DNA of 64,000 bases from Sporomusa acidovorans (GCF_002257695.2 NZ_CP155571.1), one strand, 5' to 3'; positions 34,871 through 44,067 are shown, counted from the stretch's first letter. The notes: generated by a model from the sequence alone, not told the origin. Translations and numbers: made by a program.

Positions 34871-36055
34871 TCAGATGTTCAGGTTGCTATTTATTTTACT
34901 CATATTCAAAATTGCTTTACATAAAATGGCGTGATAAAAATAGTGACATGGTTCTAAGCCTACAAATTCTTTTAGCTTATCAAGCCGAAACTTCAAAGTA
35001 TTCCTGTGTATATACAATTTACCGGCAGTAAGCGAGACATTTAAATTATTGTCGAGGAGACATTGCAGAGTTTGCTGCATGTCATATTTTGTCCCCATAG
35101 CTTCGAACCTGGATTTTAATTCTCTCAGTGCGAGACAGTCGTAGCCTAAACACGAATGTTCAAACAAATAGTTTGCCAATATATTGTATTCGCTAATTGA
35201 ACGAATGGTATTTGGGCTTTGATAGCTCAAAGCAAACAACGCTTCATGGTAGGAGTGCGAAATCTCAGTCGGTTTTGCCGTCATACTACCGATTCCTACG
35301 CGCACATTTAACTCGTGGTGTATTAACTGCAAGCGTTTAATTGTACTGGTTGTAAAACTCTTTATTTTTCCTGCACTGCCGGAGTCCGTCGCAGATTTTA
35401 AGATACACAGATTTTTTTTATAAAATAGGCTAAAGTCATTGATGTGGAAAGAGTCGGCTTCTTGAATAAGCTTCAGAACACTTTCGCGCATCCGGTCTGA
35501 AACTAAATTTTGCAGACTGTTAGTTGCAAAGTCGTTAATCTTCGGTTCCAAATTAAACAGTATTACAACTCGCGGCAAATCAAGCCGGTAGTGGACCATA
35601 TCCGCCATGGCGGCCAAGTCAGTGGCTGTATCTGCATTGTTGGCAAACAGTACATGTACTAACTGCTCCTTCATCCAATTTTCTAAGCGATAATCGGCAA
35701 GAAACATCTCACGTTCCAAGAACAATTCAGTGACAGTCTTAACTAATTTAGCGGTATTGCGCACTTCGGGCGGCTCGCCTGTCACACCAACTACGCCAAC
35801 AATCTTTTCTTTGAGATTAATCGGCCACATGACTCCGGGCAGCGCACCGCAAAAATTGTGGACATCATCAGTATATATTTCTACAACGTCTTGCTCATCT
35901 ACTGCTAGTTTGCCGCCTTGATGAAATGTATTTATCCGGTCAAATTGCCCGGAAGCTATGATTATACCGCTGCAGTCCATAATATTGACATTATGTTGGA
36001 CAATACCCATAAGATGATCAACGACTTTCTGCGCAAACTCTTTTGAGATAATCAA
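34871..36055 (-). CDS. CdaR-family (sugar diacid) transcriptional regulator
   Basis: 394 residues. N-terminal sugar-diacid recognition domain (residues 1-135: FAQKVVDHLMGIVQHNVNIM, ASGQFDRINTFHQGG, WPINLKEKIVGVVGVTGEP), a GGDEF-like middle region, and a C-terminal PucR/CdaR helix-turn-helix (LYIHRNTLKFRLDKLKEFVG). Such proteins activate sugar-acid catabolic operons (glucarate, glycerate, galactarate). The same N-terminal domain occurs in the chemoreceptor-like protein encoded upstream. Context (GntP permease, UxaA-type dehydratase, LarA epimerase) suggests it controls that operon. Confidence 0.9.
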   Translation of the reverse strand: MIISKEFAQKVVDHLMGIVQHNVNIMDCSGIIIASGQFDRINTFHQGGKLAVDEQDVVEIYTDDVHNFCGALPGVMWPINLKEKIVGVVGVTGEPPEVRNTAKLVKTVTELFLEREMFLADYRLENWMKEQLVHVLFANNADTATDLAAMADMVHYRLDLPRVVILFNLEPKINDFATNSLQNLVSDRMRESVLKLIQEADSFHINDFSLFYKKNLCILKSATDSGSAGKIKSFTTSTIKRLQLIHHELNVRVGIGSMTAKPTEISHSYHEALFALSYQSPNTIRSISEYNILANYLFEHSCLGYDCLALRELKSRFEAMGTKYDMQQTLQCLLDNNLNVSLTAGKLYIHRNTLKFRLDKLKEFVGLEPCHYFYHAILCKAILNMSKINSNLNI

Positions 36056-36181
36056 CTTAAATCGTCAACTCCTACAAATATAATGTTTCGATAAATGTCA
36101 ACCTTACTGACATAAATTTGCGGTTTTTACATATAATATATAATATACTACTATTGTAAAATTTTCTCAATTAGTTACCGC

Positions 36182-37042
36182 TTAACTGTCTTGCCGAACA
36201 AGTTCTGTTACCTCGCTTTCAATTTCCATAATTTTTTCTCCGATTGTCTGTAGCGCACTGGATTGCTGCTCTGTGGTAATGGCATTTTTCTCGATACCAT
36301 TTACAATACTATAAACTGAAGATTTTGTCTCAAACAATACCTTGTTGATATTTTGCAGCGAACTGGCCGAATTAGCTGAAAGCTTACGTACCTCCTCGGC
36401 TACAATGCTGAAGCCACGCCCGTATTCTCCTGCCCGTGCAGCTTCAATCGCAGCATTCAGTCCCAGCAAATTGGTCTGCTTTACAATCGAGCCAACCAAA
36501 TCCAGCACCTGATTGATATCATTAATATAGTCTTCGATTTGTTTCGCAGTAATTTCCATATTATGGCTGGTAGCAGCGATTTCTTCCGCCCCGGCCGCAA
36601 CTTCCTGGATGTTCGAAGAAGCATCTTGAATTTTATTAGCTACTCTATTTAACATTATTTGTTTTGCCTGTTGTTCTTTTTCTTTTCTAAGTTGCTCAAC
36701 GACAATATGAGATGCCAATTTTTGTAATGGTTTAACCTCCTCAGGCTCGCCGGTGATACCCATACAACCAATTCTCTCTCCATCCATTTCAATCGCACCC
36801 ATGTAACCTGCCAAAACGCCTTCCATTGCAGCAGCCTGCTCGGAAGTAAGGGATACGAATGCTGCTTCTCCGGAAACTACTCTTCGACCGCCCTCATGAA
36901 TTGTACCCAACCGGTGAGGTTGCATTGTCGCAATGATTTCGCCTCCTTCACCCATGATGTTAACGTTATGACCGGTAGCCTCATGTATGATCCGCACAAT
37001 ATTTTCGGCGACTTCTTTTGATATTCGATGTTTCCATTCCAT
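36182..37042 (-). CDS. Soluble chemoreceptor-like protein with sugar-diacid-binding domain
   Basis: About 286 residues from the ATG at 37042 (GGAGG 8 bases upstream). Residues 1-120 match the CdaR N-terminal sensor (VAENIVRIIHEATGHNVNIM, IATMQPHRLGTIHEGGRRVV, IGCMGITGEPEEVKPL). Residues 150-286 are a methyl-accepting signalling domain with the hairpin tip IVKQTNLLGLNAAIEAARAGEYGRGFSIVAEEVRKL. There is no transmembrane segment, so it is a cytoplasmic receptor sensing an imported or metabolic acid. The signalling helices are short. It should couple to CheA/CheW encoded elsewhere or act as a non-chemotactic sensor. Confidence 0.85.
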   Translation of the reverse strand: MEWKHRISKEVAENIVRIIHEATGHNVNIMGEGGEIIATMQPHRLGTIHEGGRRVVSGEAAFVSLTSEQAAAMEGVLAGYMGAIEMDGERIGCMGITGEPEEVKPLQKLASHIVVEQLRKEKEQQAKQIMLNRVANKIQDASSNIQEVAAGAEEIAATSHNMEITAKQIEDYINDINQVLDLVGSIVKQTNLLGLNAAIEAARAGEYGRGFSIVAEEVRKLSANSASSLQNINKVLFETKSSVYSIVNGIEKNAITTEQQSSALQTIGEKIMEIESEVTELVRQDS

Positions 37043-37082
37043 ATTATCATCCTCCATTGTATTAAGAAGTTTATATAAACTC

Positions 37083-37126
37083 ATAACATAAAGCACCACC
37101 TCGTGAGAGATGATGCTTTATGTTAT
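37083..37126 (-). terminator. Perfect 13-bp hairpin between gntP and the receptor gene
   Basis: ATAACATAAAGCA (37083-37095) pairs perfectly with TGCTTTATGTTAT (37114-37126), 18 bases after the GntP stop. No long T-run follows, so it may be a partial terminator or mRNA 3'-end stabiliser. Confidence 0.6.
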
Positions 37127-37144
37127 TATTTGAATAAATTTTAA

Positions 37145-38545
37145 TTACAAAAATGCATTAACAATTATTAGTATAATCGAAGCGCTCACCGGTATAATGG
37201 CAGTTCCAATCGACCATGATTTGAGGCTTGTCTTAACATCCATACCGCTAAAACGGGTAACAACCCAGAAATAGCTATCATTAGGATACGAAATAAACAT
37301 AGCTGTGCTGCACAGGCACAGCGCCGCAATAACCGGTTCCAGACCAAGTGTAGGCAACATTGGAGCCAAAATGGACCCGCCGGTGATCATAGCAACCGTA
37401 CCGGAACCTTGCGGGATCCGCAAAAGAGCTCCCAGCAGCAACGGCACCAGTATAACCGGAATACTCAGAGCAATAATCCCATGAGCGATGGTATCGCCGA
37501 TATTTGTCACTCGAATTACATTTCCCAACGCGCCGCCCGCACCGGTTACCAGAATAATAAGGCCTGCGTCGGCAAGCGAGCTTTCCATTATTTTCTGAGC
37601 CTCTTCTCGGGTAAGAGTGGCGCACAAACCGTATACGGACAGTAAAACTGCAATGAACACAGCAACAATAGGGTTACCCAAGATGCCAATAACACTGCCG
37701 GCAACTCCACCAACTTTTAAAGCACCGGCAATGGTATTGGCCAATATTAACAGGACAGGTACGACAATGGGTGAAAAAGATAGCAGCGTTCCGGGAAGTT
37801 GTTCGGTTGCTGCGATTTCTTTAAAATCCTCTCCGGTCAGTTCCTCCATAGATTTATGTTTGGCCAGGATATTTTCAAGGGTTTGTTTTTGTTCACCATT
37901 AATGCTGAGATCGTCTAATGTCCTTTCCGGAATTAACGCCGGAAATCTTTTTTCAACATGCCGGAAATAGGCAAGAGAAATTAAGAAAATTGGGATTGAT
38001 AATAAAATGCCGCATAGAATCATAATGCCAAGGTCAACTTTAAAAAAGCCTGCTACCGCCAAAGGTCCGGGGGTTGGCGGAACCAAGAAATGCGTAATAT
38101 ATAAGCCCATGCCAAGTATTCCGCCTAATCCAACCATAGATCGTTTGGTTATACGGGAAAACTCCTTGGCAAGCTCGGAAAGAATAACAAAACCTGAGTC
38201 ACAAAATACAGGTATGCCAACAAGCAACCCCGATAGACCAAGCGCCACATCCGCATTTTTTACTCCAACCATTCGCAGGATGGTGAGCGCCATTTTTTTA
38301 GCTGCACCGCTTTTTTCAAGAAATTTCCCCATGATGCAGCCAAACCCGATTACAATGCCGATACTACCCAATGTTCCGCCAAATCCACCTGAGACCGCCT
38401 TCATAGTTTCGGCGGTCGGTAGTCCAGCCAGTAGTCCAACTAAAATTGAGGTAAAAATAAGTGCCGGAAAAGCCTGAATTTTAGTCTTGATAATCATCCA
38501 TAAAAGTACGGCAATTCCGAGAATTAATGCAATAATACTGCCCAT
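37145..38545 (-). CDS. GntP-family gluconate/sugar-acid permease
   Basis: 466 residues from the ATG at 38545, which is better spaced from GGAGG than the ATG six bases upstream. Family features: LIFTSILVGLLAGLPTAETM, FGGTLGSIGIVIGFGCIMGK, FCDSGFVILSELAKEFSR and AALCLCSTAMFISYPNDSYF. About 12-14 transmembrane helices. GntP proteins import gluconate or related hydroxy acids with protons. It follows the UxaA-type dehydratase genes in the same orientation after a 150-base gap and would feed them substrate. Confidence 0.92.
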   Translation of the reverse strand: MGSIIALILGIAVLLWMIIKTKIQAFPALIFTSILVGLLAGLPTAETMKAVSGGFGGTLGSIGIVIGFGCIMGKFLEKSGAAKKMALTILRMVGVKNADVALGLSGLLVGIPVFCDSGFVILSELAKEFSRITKRSMVGLGGILGMGLYITHFLVPPTPGPLAVAGFFKVDLGIMILCGILLSIPIFLISLAYFRHVEKRFPALIPERTLDDLSINGEQKQTLENILAKHKSMEELTGEDFKEIAATEQLPGTLLSFSPIVVPVLLILANTIAGALKVGGVAGSVIGILGNPIVAVFIAVLLSVYGLCATLTREEAQKIMESSLADAGLIILVTGAGGALGNVIRVTNIGDTIAHGIIALSIPVILVPLLLGALLRIPQGSGTVAMITGGSILAPMLPTLGLEPVIAALCLCSTAMFISYPNDSYFWVVTRFSGMDVKTSLKSWSIGTAIIPVSASIILIIVNAFL

Positions 38546-38698
38546 AATCATTCCTCCAGTTTCGTCATATAGGTGAACTCTGAGGGGCGCGCCGGCCCCT
38601 CAGTACAACACTGCATATAAAGAACGTTTCCTGGAATGTATAGAGATTTCAGTTGTCCGCAAGCTTATGTTTTTTCTTTCATCACTCCTCAATGCAAA

Positions 38699-39859
38699 TT
38701 AAATCACCGGCCCCCACATATAAATATCCATTGAGTTGGTATACCCGGATATTTCCGCCTTTGTCATACCGCCGGATGCGACGCTTACCAATTCTTCCAA
38801 AACACGCCGTCCCGCGTCGGGAATGGTGTCGCCCCCGTCGATCACCGCACTGAGATTCATGTCAATATGGTCGCTCATTTTCTCAGCCGCGGTACGACTG
38901 CCGGTAATTTTTAATACCGGTACAAAAGGAAATCCTTGCGGCGCTCCCCGACCGGTCGCAAAAGCAATAATATTGCAGCCGGCAGCTGCTAAGCCGGTTA
39001 GAATTTCCGGCTCCCGGCCCGGTGAGTCCATAACAACCAGCCCTCTGACCTGCGGCCGTTCGCCATATTCGTAAACCGCCTGGATAGGCGCAGACCCGGC
39101 TTTGGCAATAGCACCTAAAGACTTTTCTTCGATGGTGGTAAGGCCGCCCTTAATGTTGCCGCCGGTAGGCTGTCCGCCCCGAATATCTTCTCCTACAGCC
39201 ATAGCGCGTTTCTCCATACGCGAAACCAGGTTCAGAATGCCTTGTGCCACTTGCTCATTAGCGGCATGTCTGGCCAAAATATGTTCTGCGCCGATAAATT
39301 CGGTAACTTCTCCCAATACGGATGTTCCGCCTGCCGCTACCAATAAATCGGAAGCTACCCCAATAGCTGGATTGGGCACTAAACCGGATGTTGTATCTGA
39401 ACTGCCGCACTTCATACCTAAAACCAGCTCGCTGATTGGAAAGGCTTCCCGTTGCTGTAAAGACGCCTCCCGCACCATTTCCTGAGCCAGGAGTATGCCT
39501 TGCGCCGTGGTCCGCGCCGCGCCGCCGATTTCCTGCACGACCAGATGCTCCACTCGCTTGCCGCTGGCCTGGATGCCTTTAATGACGGCCGTTAAGTCGG
39601 TACTCTCACATCCCAAGCTGACAATGATTACAGAATGCAGATTGGGGTTGCTCCCCAGTCCGACCAGAGTATGGTTAACACGCCCGATATCAAGCGGAGT
39701 CTGACAGCATCCCTGGTGGTGCGTGAATCTGACCGTTCCCTGAACCTGACCGGCAATTGCCTCTACTACCTCGTTAACGCATACAACCGCTGACAAAACG
39801 CCAACATAATTTCGTGTCCCAACTGTTCCATTAGCGCGACGATAACCCATAAAATTCAT
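38699..39859 (-). CDS. UxaA-family dehydratase/lyase, large subunit (altronate dehydratase/SuyB-like)
   Basis: 386 residues of the UxaA C-terminal family: MGYRRANGTVGTRNYVGVLS, FTHHQGCCQTPLDIGRVNHT, IIVSLGCESTDL, LGMKCGSSDTTSGLVPNPAI, and IIAFATGRGAPQGFPFVPVL. The Cys residues (GCCQ, LGCES, KCGSS) are those that bind iron in such dehydratases. The SAF-domain part is encoded by the separate gene just upstream (ATG two bases past that stop, coupled by AAGGAGG), as in SuyAB and other two-subunit members. Candidate substrates are sugar acids such as altronate or sulfolactate; the LarA and GntP neighbours favour a hydroxy or aldonic acid. Confidence 0.85.
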   Translation of the reverse strand: MNFMGYRRANGTVGTRNYVGVLSAVVCVNEVVEAIAGQVQGTVRFTHHQGCCQTPLDIGRVNHTLVGLGSNPNLHSVIIVSLGCESTDLTAVIKGIQASGKRVEHLVVQEIGGAARTTAQGILLAQEMVREASLQQREAFPISELVLGMKCGSSDTTSGLVPNPAIGVASDLLVAAGGTSVLGEVTEFIGAEHILARHAANEQVAQGILNLVSRMEKRAMAVGEDIRGGQPTGGNIKGGLTTIEEKSLGAIAKAGSAPIQAVYEYGERPQVRGLVVMDSPGREPEILTGLAAAGCNIIAFATGRGAPQGFPFVPVLKITGSRTAAEKMSDHIDMNLSAVIDGGDTIPDAGRRVLEELVSVASGGMTKAEISGYTNSMDIYMWGPVI

Positions 39860-39861
39860 AA

Positions 39862-40176
39862 CTAAGCCTCCTTCTGCAAATCACCGCGACCGCGCAAACT
39901 TTCAATATTTTGAACATGGGCATGATGCCCTGCAAGAATATCTTGTGTTGCCCGCCCGATAACTTCTCCGTATTTTATGATGTCTTGTCCCTTCCGAATG
40001 GAATATACGGCAATTTTATGTCCGTAAGGAATGTCCTCGCCGATCAGGACCTGTTTAATATCATGTCCCAAACGGACATCTGCCTTCTGTCCCGCCTTAA
40101 GTACTTGAACAGCTGTTGCGACATTATCTGCCGGGTTTAACATAATTGCATCAATGGCCAAAATCTTACCCTCCAA
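39862..40176 (-). CDS. UxaA-family dehydratase, small SAF-domain subunit
   Basis: 104 residues with a SAF domain: MLNPADNVATAVQVLKAGQK, LIGEDIPYGHKIAVYSIRKG, DIIKYGEVIGRATQDI and the terminal HHAHVQNIESLRGRGD stretch, matching the N-terminal domain of UxaA/GarD/SuyA. The conserved GHK and HxHxxN residues bind metal or substrate. It forms the small subunit of the dehydratase whose large subunit is encoded directly downstream, and it follows the LarA-like gene after a 19-base gap, forming one operon. Confidence 0.87.
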   Translation of the reverse strand: MEGKILAIDAIMLNPADNVATAVQVLKAGQKADVRLGHDIKQVLIGEDIPYGHKIAVYSIRKGQDIIKYGEVIGRATQDILAGHHAHVQNIESLRGRGDLQKEA

Positions 40177-40195
40177 TCTTTTTGTTCTATAATTT

Positions 40196-41470
40196 TTACA
40201 CTATAACCGCAACTCCATCAGGAATGACTGTAATTTTGGAGTGTGAACCGGCAATCTGTCCGGCGGTTTTTAAAGCCGCCTCAAGAGTATAAGCGGTTTT
40301 CATACCTATGGTTTTTGCTATCTGATGATCACACTGGTCCGTTACTAAAATAACGGTATGCTTTAATAGGACACGGGCGATAATTTGAGCTGCCCACTGA
40401 TCTGGGATAGTTGACTCTGACGGGATTTTCATAATTTTATCCATAATTTCCATCGCCCCGCCCGGCGCTTCCTGAAACCATTTATAAAAGGTATCTCCGC
40501 CATGCCCATCGTTACAAGCTGCGCAAATAATAATAACACCGCCTGGCTTACAAGTAGCCTCCGCAGAAGATAATCCTTTTACAAGCTGATAAATATTTTG
40601 ATCCAGTGGATACCCGCCATTTGAAGTAATTACAATATCGGCAGGCTTTGCTGCCACTTTGGCCAGACCGCTGACAAATTTACAGCCGGCAATGTGAGCT
40701 TGTTCCCTATCGCCGGCAAAGGCTTTTATAATTCGCTTATCGGCGTCGATTACCACATTTAGAATAAATGCCAGCTTAGCCTGTTGTGCAGCATACAGCA
40801 TATCAATATGGATTGGATTGCCATCAAGTATCCCTACTCTTGCTTTTTCATGGGCAATAAATTTAGCACAGTGGTTAGCCATAACGGTTACGCCGCTGAC
40901 AATACCCGGCAAAATACTTTTTCGTCCGCCGGAAAAACCGGCGAATAAATGCGGTTCAATGAACCCTTCAGAGATTAATAAATCAGCCTCCATTGCCAGT
41001 TTGTTAATCACAAGAGCACCGCCGGAGGGGAGTTTGCCTATATCGACCAAATTATCCTTATCCCAGCAGTTATGAACCACAATTTTTTCGTTTTTCATGA
41101 TATCATCGCCAAATTTGTCCAAAAGCTCTTGCTGAGTACTGGCGCGATGAAAGCCGGTAGCAATCAGAAACGTAATATCTGCCTCCGGATTAGTGCTTCT
41201 AATTTCTGCAAGCATTTGCGGTGCCATGATTTTTGTTGGAACCGGACGGGTATGGTCACTTGCAATAATAACAATTTTGTGACATCCCTTAGCTAAATCA
41301 CGCAGACGTCGCGAACCGACAGGATGTTCGAGCGACTGCTTAACAAGTTCTGCTTCCGCAGCTTCTGGTCTGTAGTGATGGGCACTGGATTCCAAGACTG
41401 CTTCGATGCGTTCTTCCGCTACGTTGGCTTCCATAAAAGTTTTACCGTAAGGAATCTTAATTGTAGTCAT
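40196..41470 (-). CDS. LarA-family nickel-dependent hydroxy-acid racemase/epimerase
   Basis: 424 residues. Starting at the second ATG (41470), the numbering falls exactly on Lactiplantibacillus plantarum LarA: D72 and R75 (SDHTRPVP), H108 (ATGFHR), H174 (EPHLFAGFSGGRK), K184 that binds the nickel-pincer cofactor, and H200 (MANHC). All catalytic residues are thus kept. LarA-superfamily members racemise lactate, malate, phenyllactate or epimerise gluconate at C2. With a UxaA-type dehydratase and GntP permease next to it, C2 epimerisation of an aldonic acid is plausible. Cofactor genes larB, larC and larE are not in the window. Confidence 0.88.
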   Translation of the reverse strand: MTTIKIPYGKTFMEANVAEERIEAVLESSAHHYRPEAAEAELVKQSLEHPVGSRRLRDLAKGCHKIVIIASDHTRPVPTKIMAPQMLAEIRSTNPEADITFLIATGFHRASTQQELLDKFGDDIMKNEKIVVHNCWDKDNLVDIGKLPSGGALVINKLAMEADLLISEGFIEPHLFAGFSGGRKSILPGIVSGVTVMANHCAKFIAHEKARVGILDGNPIHIDMLYAAQQAKLAFILNVVIDADKRIIKAFAGDREQAHIAGCKFVSGLAKVAAKPADIVITSNGGYPLDQNIYQLVKGLSSAEATCKPGGVIIICAACNDGHGGDTFYKWFQEAPGGAMEIMDKIMKIPSESTIPDQWAAQIIARVLLKHTVILVTDQCDHQIAKTIGMKTAYTLEAALKTAGQIAGSHSKITVIPDGVAVIV

Positions 41471-41641
41471 CATTTACTCCTTCCAACGCAAATTCACCGA
41501 TTATTTATTTTTCGGCAGAAATCAAAATTAATAAATTAGATAACAACTGTCATATAACTATCAATGTTATAAATTTTCAATCTTTTCAGCCGAAGCCCTT
41601 TGTGCCCTATTGACAACAATAATTGGTAGGCAACTTATTTT

Positions 41642-42526
41642 TTGTTCACTGTGCACATATCGGGCGTTTCCAACAATACTCCATCTAAACAGATCACATT
41701 TGAAGATTTCAACCAGCCGGTCGGAATGCATCTGAGTCCGAGAAATCGCTGGGTTAAAAAAGCCGAACTCATTCCATGGGATCAAATCGAAACAGACTAT
41801 GCCAGGTTGTTCAAAGGATTTAAGGGCCAGATTGCCAAGCCAGCACGTATGGCTTTGGGAGCGTTGCTTATCCAAATCGAATATGGCTATTCAGACGAAG
41901 AAACGGTTGAACAGATCAAGGAAAATCCATATCTGCAGTTCTTCTGCGGTTTGCCCGGCTATGAATATAAGGCGCCATTTGACGCATCTGCTATGGTGAG
42001 ATTCCGTAAACGCCTGACACCTGAAAAACTAGCGGCAATCAACGAAGAAATCATTAAAAGAACCGAGACCGCCAGAAAACAGCAAAAATACATGTATGAT
42101 CACCGTCAGCATAGTGTCGGCCAGCGAATTGTAAACTTACGACAACCCTATCTGCGGCCGATTGTAAGGGGAAAGGCGAAGGCGGCGACGGAATTTGGAG
42201 CCAAACTGGACATCAGTGTCGTAAATGGACTTGTCCGATTAGAGAAACAAAGTTTTGAGGCCTATAACGAAAGCGAGCTGTTGAAGACAGAGGTAGAACG
42301 GTATCGAGAAAGGTACGGATGCTATCCAAAGCGAGTGCTTGCGGATAAAATCTATCGAAACAGAGACAATCTGTCTTATTGCAAGGAAAATAGAATTCGT
42401 TTATCCGGGCCGGCATTGGGCAGGCCCAAAAAGAATACAGTTGTGGATAAGAAAGCCGAATACAGAGATATCTGTGAGCGTATAAATTTTTGCTTTGGTA
42501 TGGAAAATATGGCAAGTGACTTTTAG
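41642..42526 (+). pseudogene. Broken IS5-like transposase
   Basis: The 294-codon frame matches IS5/IS1182-type transposases: PWDQIETDYARLFKGFKGQI, LGALLIQIEYGYSDEETVEQ, PFDASAMVRFRKRLTPEKLA, and LADKIYRNRDNLSYCKENRI plus LSGPALGRPKK. The segment with the first catalytic Asp (normally after the RFRKRL helix) is missing where YMYDHRQHSVGQRI follows directly, and the end (ERINFCFGMENMASDF) departs from the usual glutamate-containing C-terminus. The DDE triad is therefore incomplete. I could not find convincing terminal inverted repeats. It lies between two hydroxy-acid gene clusters. Confidence 0.78.
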
Positions 42527-42602
42527 CGGATTAAAAGATGATCGCTTTCAAAAGGTATCTTTTGTGCAGTAGACATTAATTAACATCTTTGTGATGACAA
42601 AA

Positions 42603-42635
42603 AAATTAAACAGCCTAATTCGGCTGTTTAATTTT
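42603..42635 (+). terminator. Terminator after the transposase remnant
   Basis: AAATTAAACAGCC (42603-42615) pairs with GGCTGTTTAATTT (42622-42634), loop taattc, T-rich end. Confidence 0.8.
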
Positions 42636-42676
42636 CATATAATTGAGCTGTTTGTAAGAGAGGGGTTAACCAATAA

Positions 42677-42725
42677 GTATCATATTTCAATATGAAAAAT
42701 ACTATTTCATATTGAAATATGATAC
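42677..42725. repeat. Perfect 21-bp inverted repeat
   Basis: Bases 42677-42697 are the exact reverse complement of 42705-42725, with a 7-base AT-rich spacer. Each arm contains a smaller near-palindrome (TTTCAATATGAAA). No T-run follows. It may be an operator array or cruciform-prone element upstream of the TRAP operon. Confidence 0.85.
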
Positions 42726-42753
42726 GTTAATAATGGAATTCGCTGAATTAATT

Positions 42754-42787
42754 AGCCTAATATATCGTTATATTGATATATTAGGCT
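42754..42787. repeat. Perfect 13-bp inverted repeat
   Basis: AGCCTAATATATC (42754-42766) pairs with GATATATTAGGCT (42775-42787), 8-base spacer. Could be a terminator for upstream transcription or an operator. Confidence 0.8.
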
Positions 42788-42848
42788 TTCAATTTGTAAT
42801 AACATAATATGCGACTAATTATAATTATACAATGATTTTGATAACTTG

Positions 42849-42873
42849 TCCGCAATATTGCTGGTATTGCGGA
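42849..42873 (+). promoter_or_regulatory. Candidate activator site (9-bp palindrome)
   Basis: TCCGCAATA and TATTGCGGA with a 7-base spacer, centred about 60 bases before the start expected from the sigma-54 promoter. A plausible upstream activating site for an enhancer-binding protein. Confidence 0.5.
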
Positions 42874-42896
42874 AATATAAAGATTAATCCAAAAAG

Positions 42897-42912
42897 TGGC
42901 ACGAATTTTGCA
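42897..42912 (+). promoter_or_regulatory. Sigma-54 promoter of the TRAP/LarA-like operon
   Basis: TGGCACG, four bases (AATT), TTGCA: an exact match to the sigma-54 consensus (TGGCACG-N4-TTGCW), giving -24 GG and -12 GC. The dctP-like gene starts 150 bases downstream, giving a leader of about 140 bases. Transcription would need RpoN and an ATP-driven activator, none of which is in the window. Confidence 0.85.
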
Positions 42913-43062
42913 TAATAAATTTTGCAAGGAGAAAAGACGAACAGCAGTAGCGCTGTTATATGTGTTTTATAGTGCCAAAGACTTTGACTAGCAGGATAAG
43001 GGGGGATAAATTAAGTAAGAGTAGAGTTTGACTGGCACTAAATAAAAATATAGGGGGAAATT

Positions 43063-44067
43063 ATGAAGAGACTTTCTTTGGTATTGTTGTTAGTATTTAG
43101 CATTGTGGCATTGGCTGGATGCGGCGGGAACAGCGCAAAAAGTGATTCTGGCTCCGCTAAGAAGCCTGTTACATTAAAACTAGGGCATATTCAAAGTGAA
43201 ACTGATTTGTGGCATCAAGGCGCGAAAAAATTTGCCGAACTTGTTGAGAAAAAGACTAACGGCGAAGTAAAAGTCCAAGTATTTCCAAACTCTACAATAG
43301 GTAATGACCGTGATATGGCTGAAGGCCTGCAAATGGGTTCTGTGGATTTTGCCTTAATTGCCGGCGTCCTTGGCAATTTTGAGCCTTCGTTGCAAATTAT
43401 GGAAATGCCTTATTTGTTTAAAGATGAAGCACATTTACGCAAGGTAATCTACGGACCAATCGGTGATCAACTACTCGATAATTTGCTGAAAAGTTCAAAC
43501 ATTAGGGGACTATCTTTCTGGGAACGCGGCCCGCGTCAATTAACGACGAATAAGCCGGTTAATTCACTTAATGACATTAAAGGGGTAAAAATCCGGGTGC
43601 CTGAGATTCCGCCTATGGTTGCCGCATGGAAAGCGATGGGGGCCAATCCCACACCGATGGCCTGGGGGGAAGTGTACACGGCATTACAACAAAACGTAAT
43701 TGAGGCCCAGGAAAATCCCGTACCATACATTCACGCCGGTAAAATTTATGAAGTACAAAAGTATATTGCTATGACGAATCACAAGTATGAGTATGTCATT
43801 ATGGCGATGAGCAATAAGACGTGGGAGAAACTGACGCCTGAACAACAAAAAGCAATTAGTGAAGCCGCCAAAGAAGCTACTGAATACGAAAATAAATTAG
43901 TTGCTGAAAAAACCAATGATTTATTCAAGGATTTACAGGCAAAAGGCATGCAGGTAACCAAACCGGATACGACCGAGTGGGCTAAACTAGCACAAACTAC
44001 CCATAAGGAGTTTGCTGAAAAATACGGAATTGACCTCTATAATAAAATTATTGAAGCTGGTAAGTAA
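43063..44067 (+). CDS. TRAP transporter solute-binding lipoprotein (DctP family)
   Basis: 334 residues. Lipoprotein signal MKRLSLVLLLVFSIVALAGC with lipidated C20. The mature part shows the TRAP solute-receptor pattern: LKLGHIQSETDLWHQGAKKF, FPNSTIGNDRDMAEGLQMG, the arginine motif KGVKIRVPEIPPMVAAW and WGEVYTALQQNVIEAQENPV. The conserved Arg in IRVPE normally pairs with the substrate carboxylate. First gene of the sigma-54 operon; followed by small and large TRAP membrane subunits and a LarA-superfamily gene, so the ligand is probably a 2-hydroxy acid. Confidence 0.95.
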   Translation: MKRLSLVLLLVFSIVALAGCGGNSAKSDSGSAKKPVTLKLGHIQSETDLWHQGAKKFAELVEKKTNGEVKVQVFPNSTIGNDRDMAEGLQMGSVDFALIAGVLGNFEPSLQIMEMPYLFKDEAHLRKVIYGPIGDQLLDNLLKSSNIRGLSFWERGPRQLTTNKPVNSLNDIKGVKIRVPEIPPMVAAWKAMGANPTPMAWGEVYTALQQNVIEAQENPVPYIHAGKIYEVQKYIAMTNHKYEYVIMAMSNKTWEKLTPEQQKAISEAAKEATEYENKLVAEKTNDLFKDLQAKGMQVTKPDTTEWAKLAQTTHKEFAEKYGIDLYNKIIEAGK

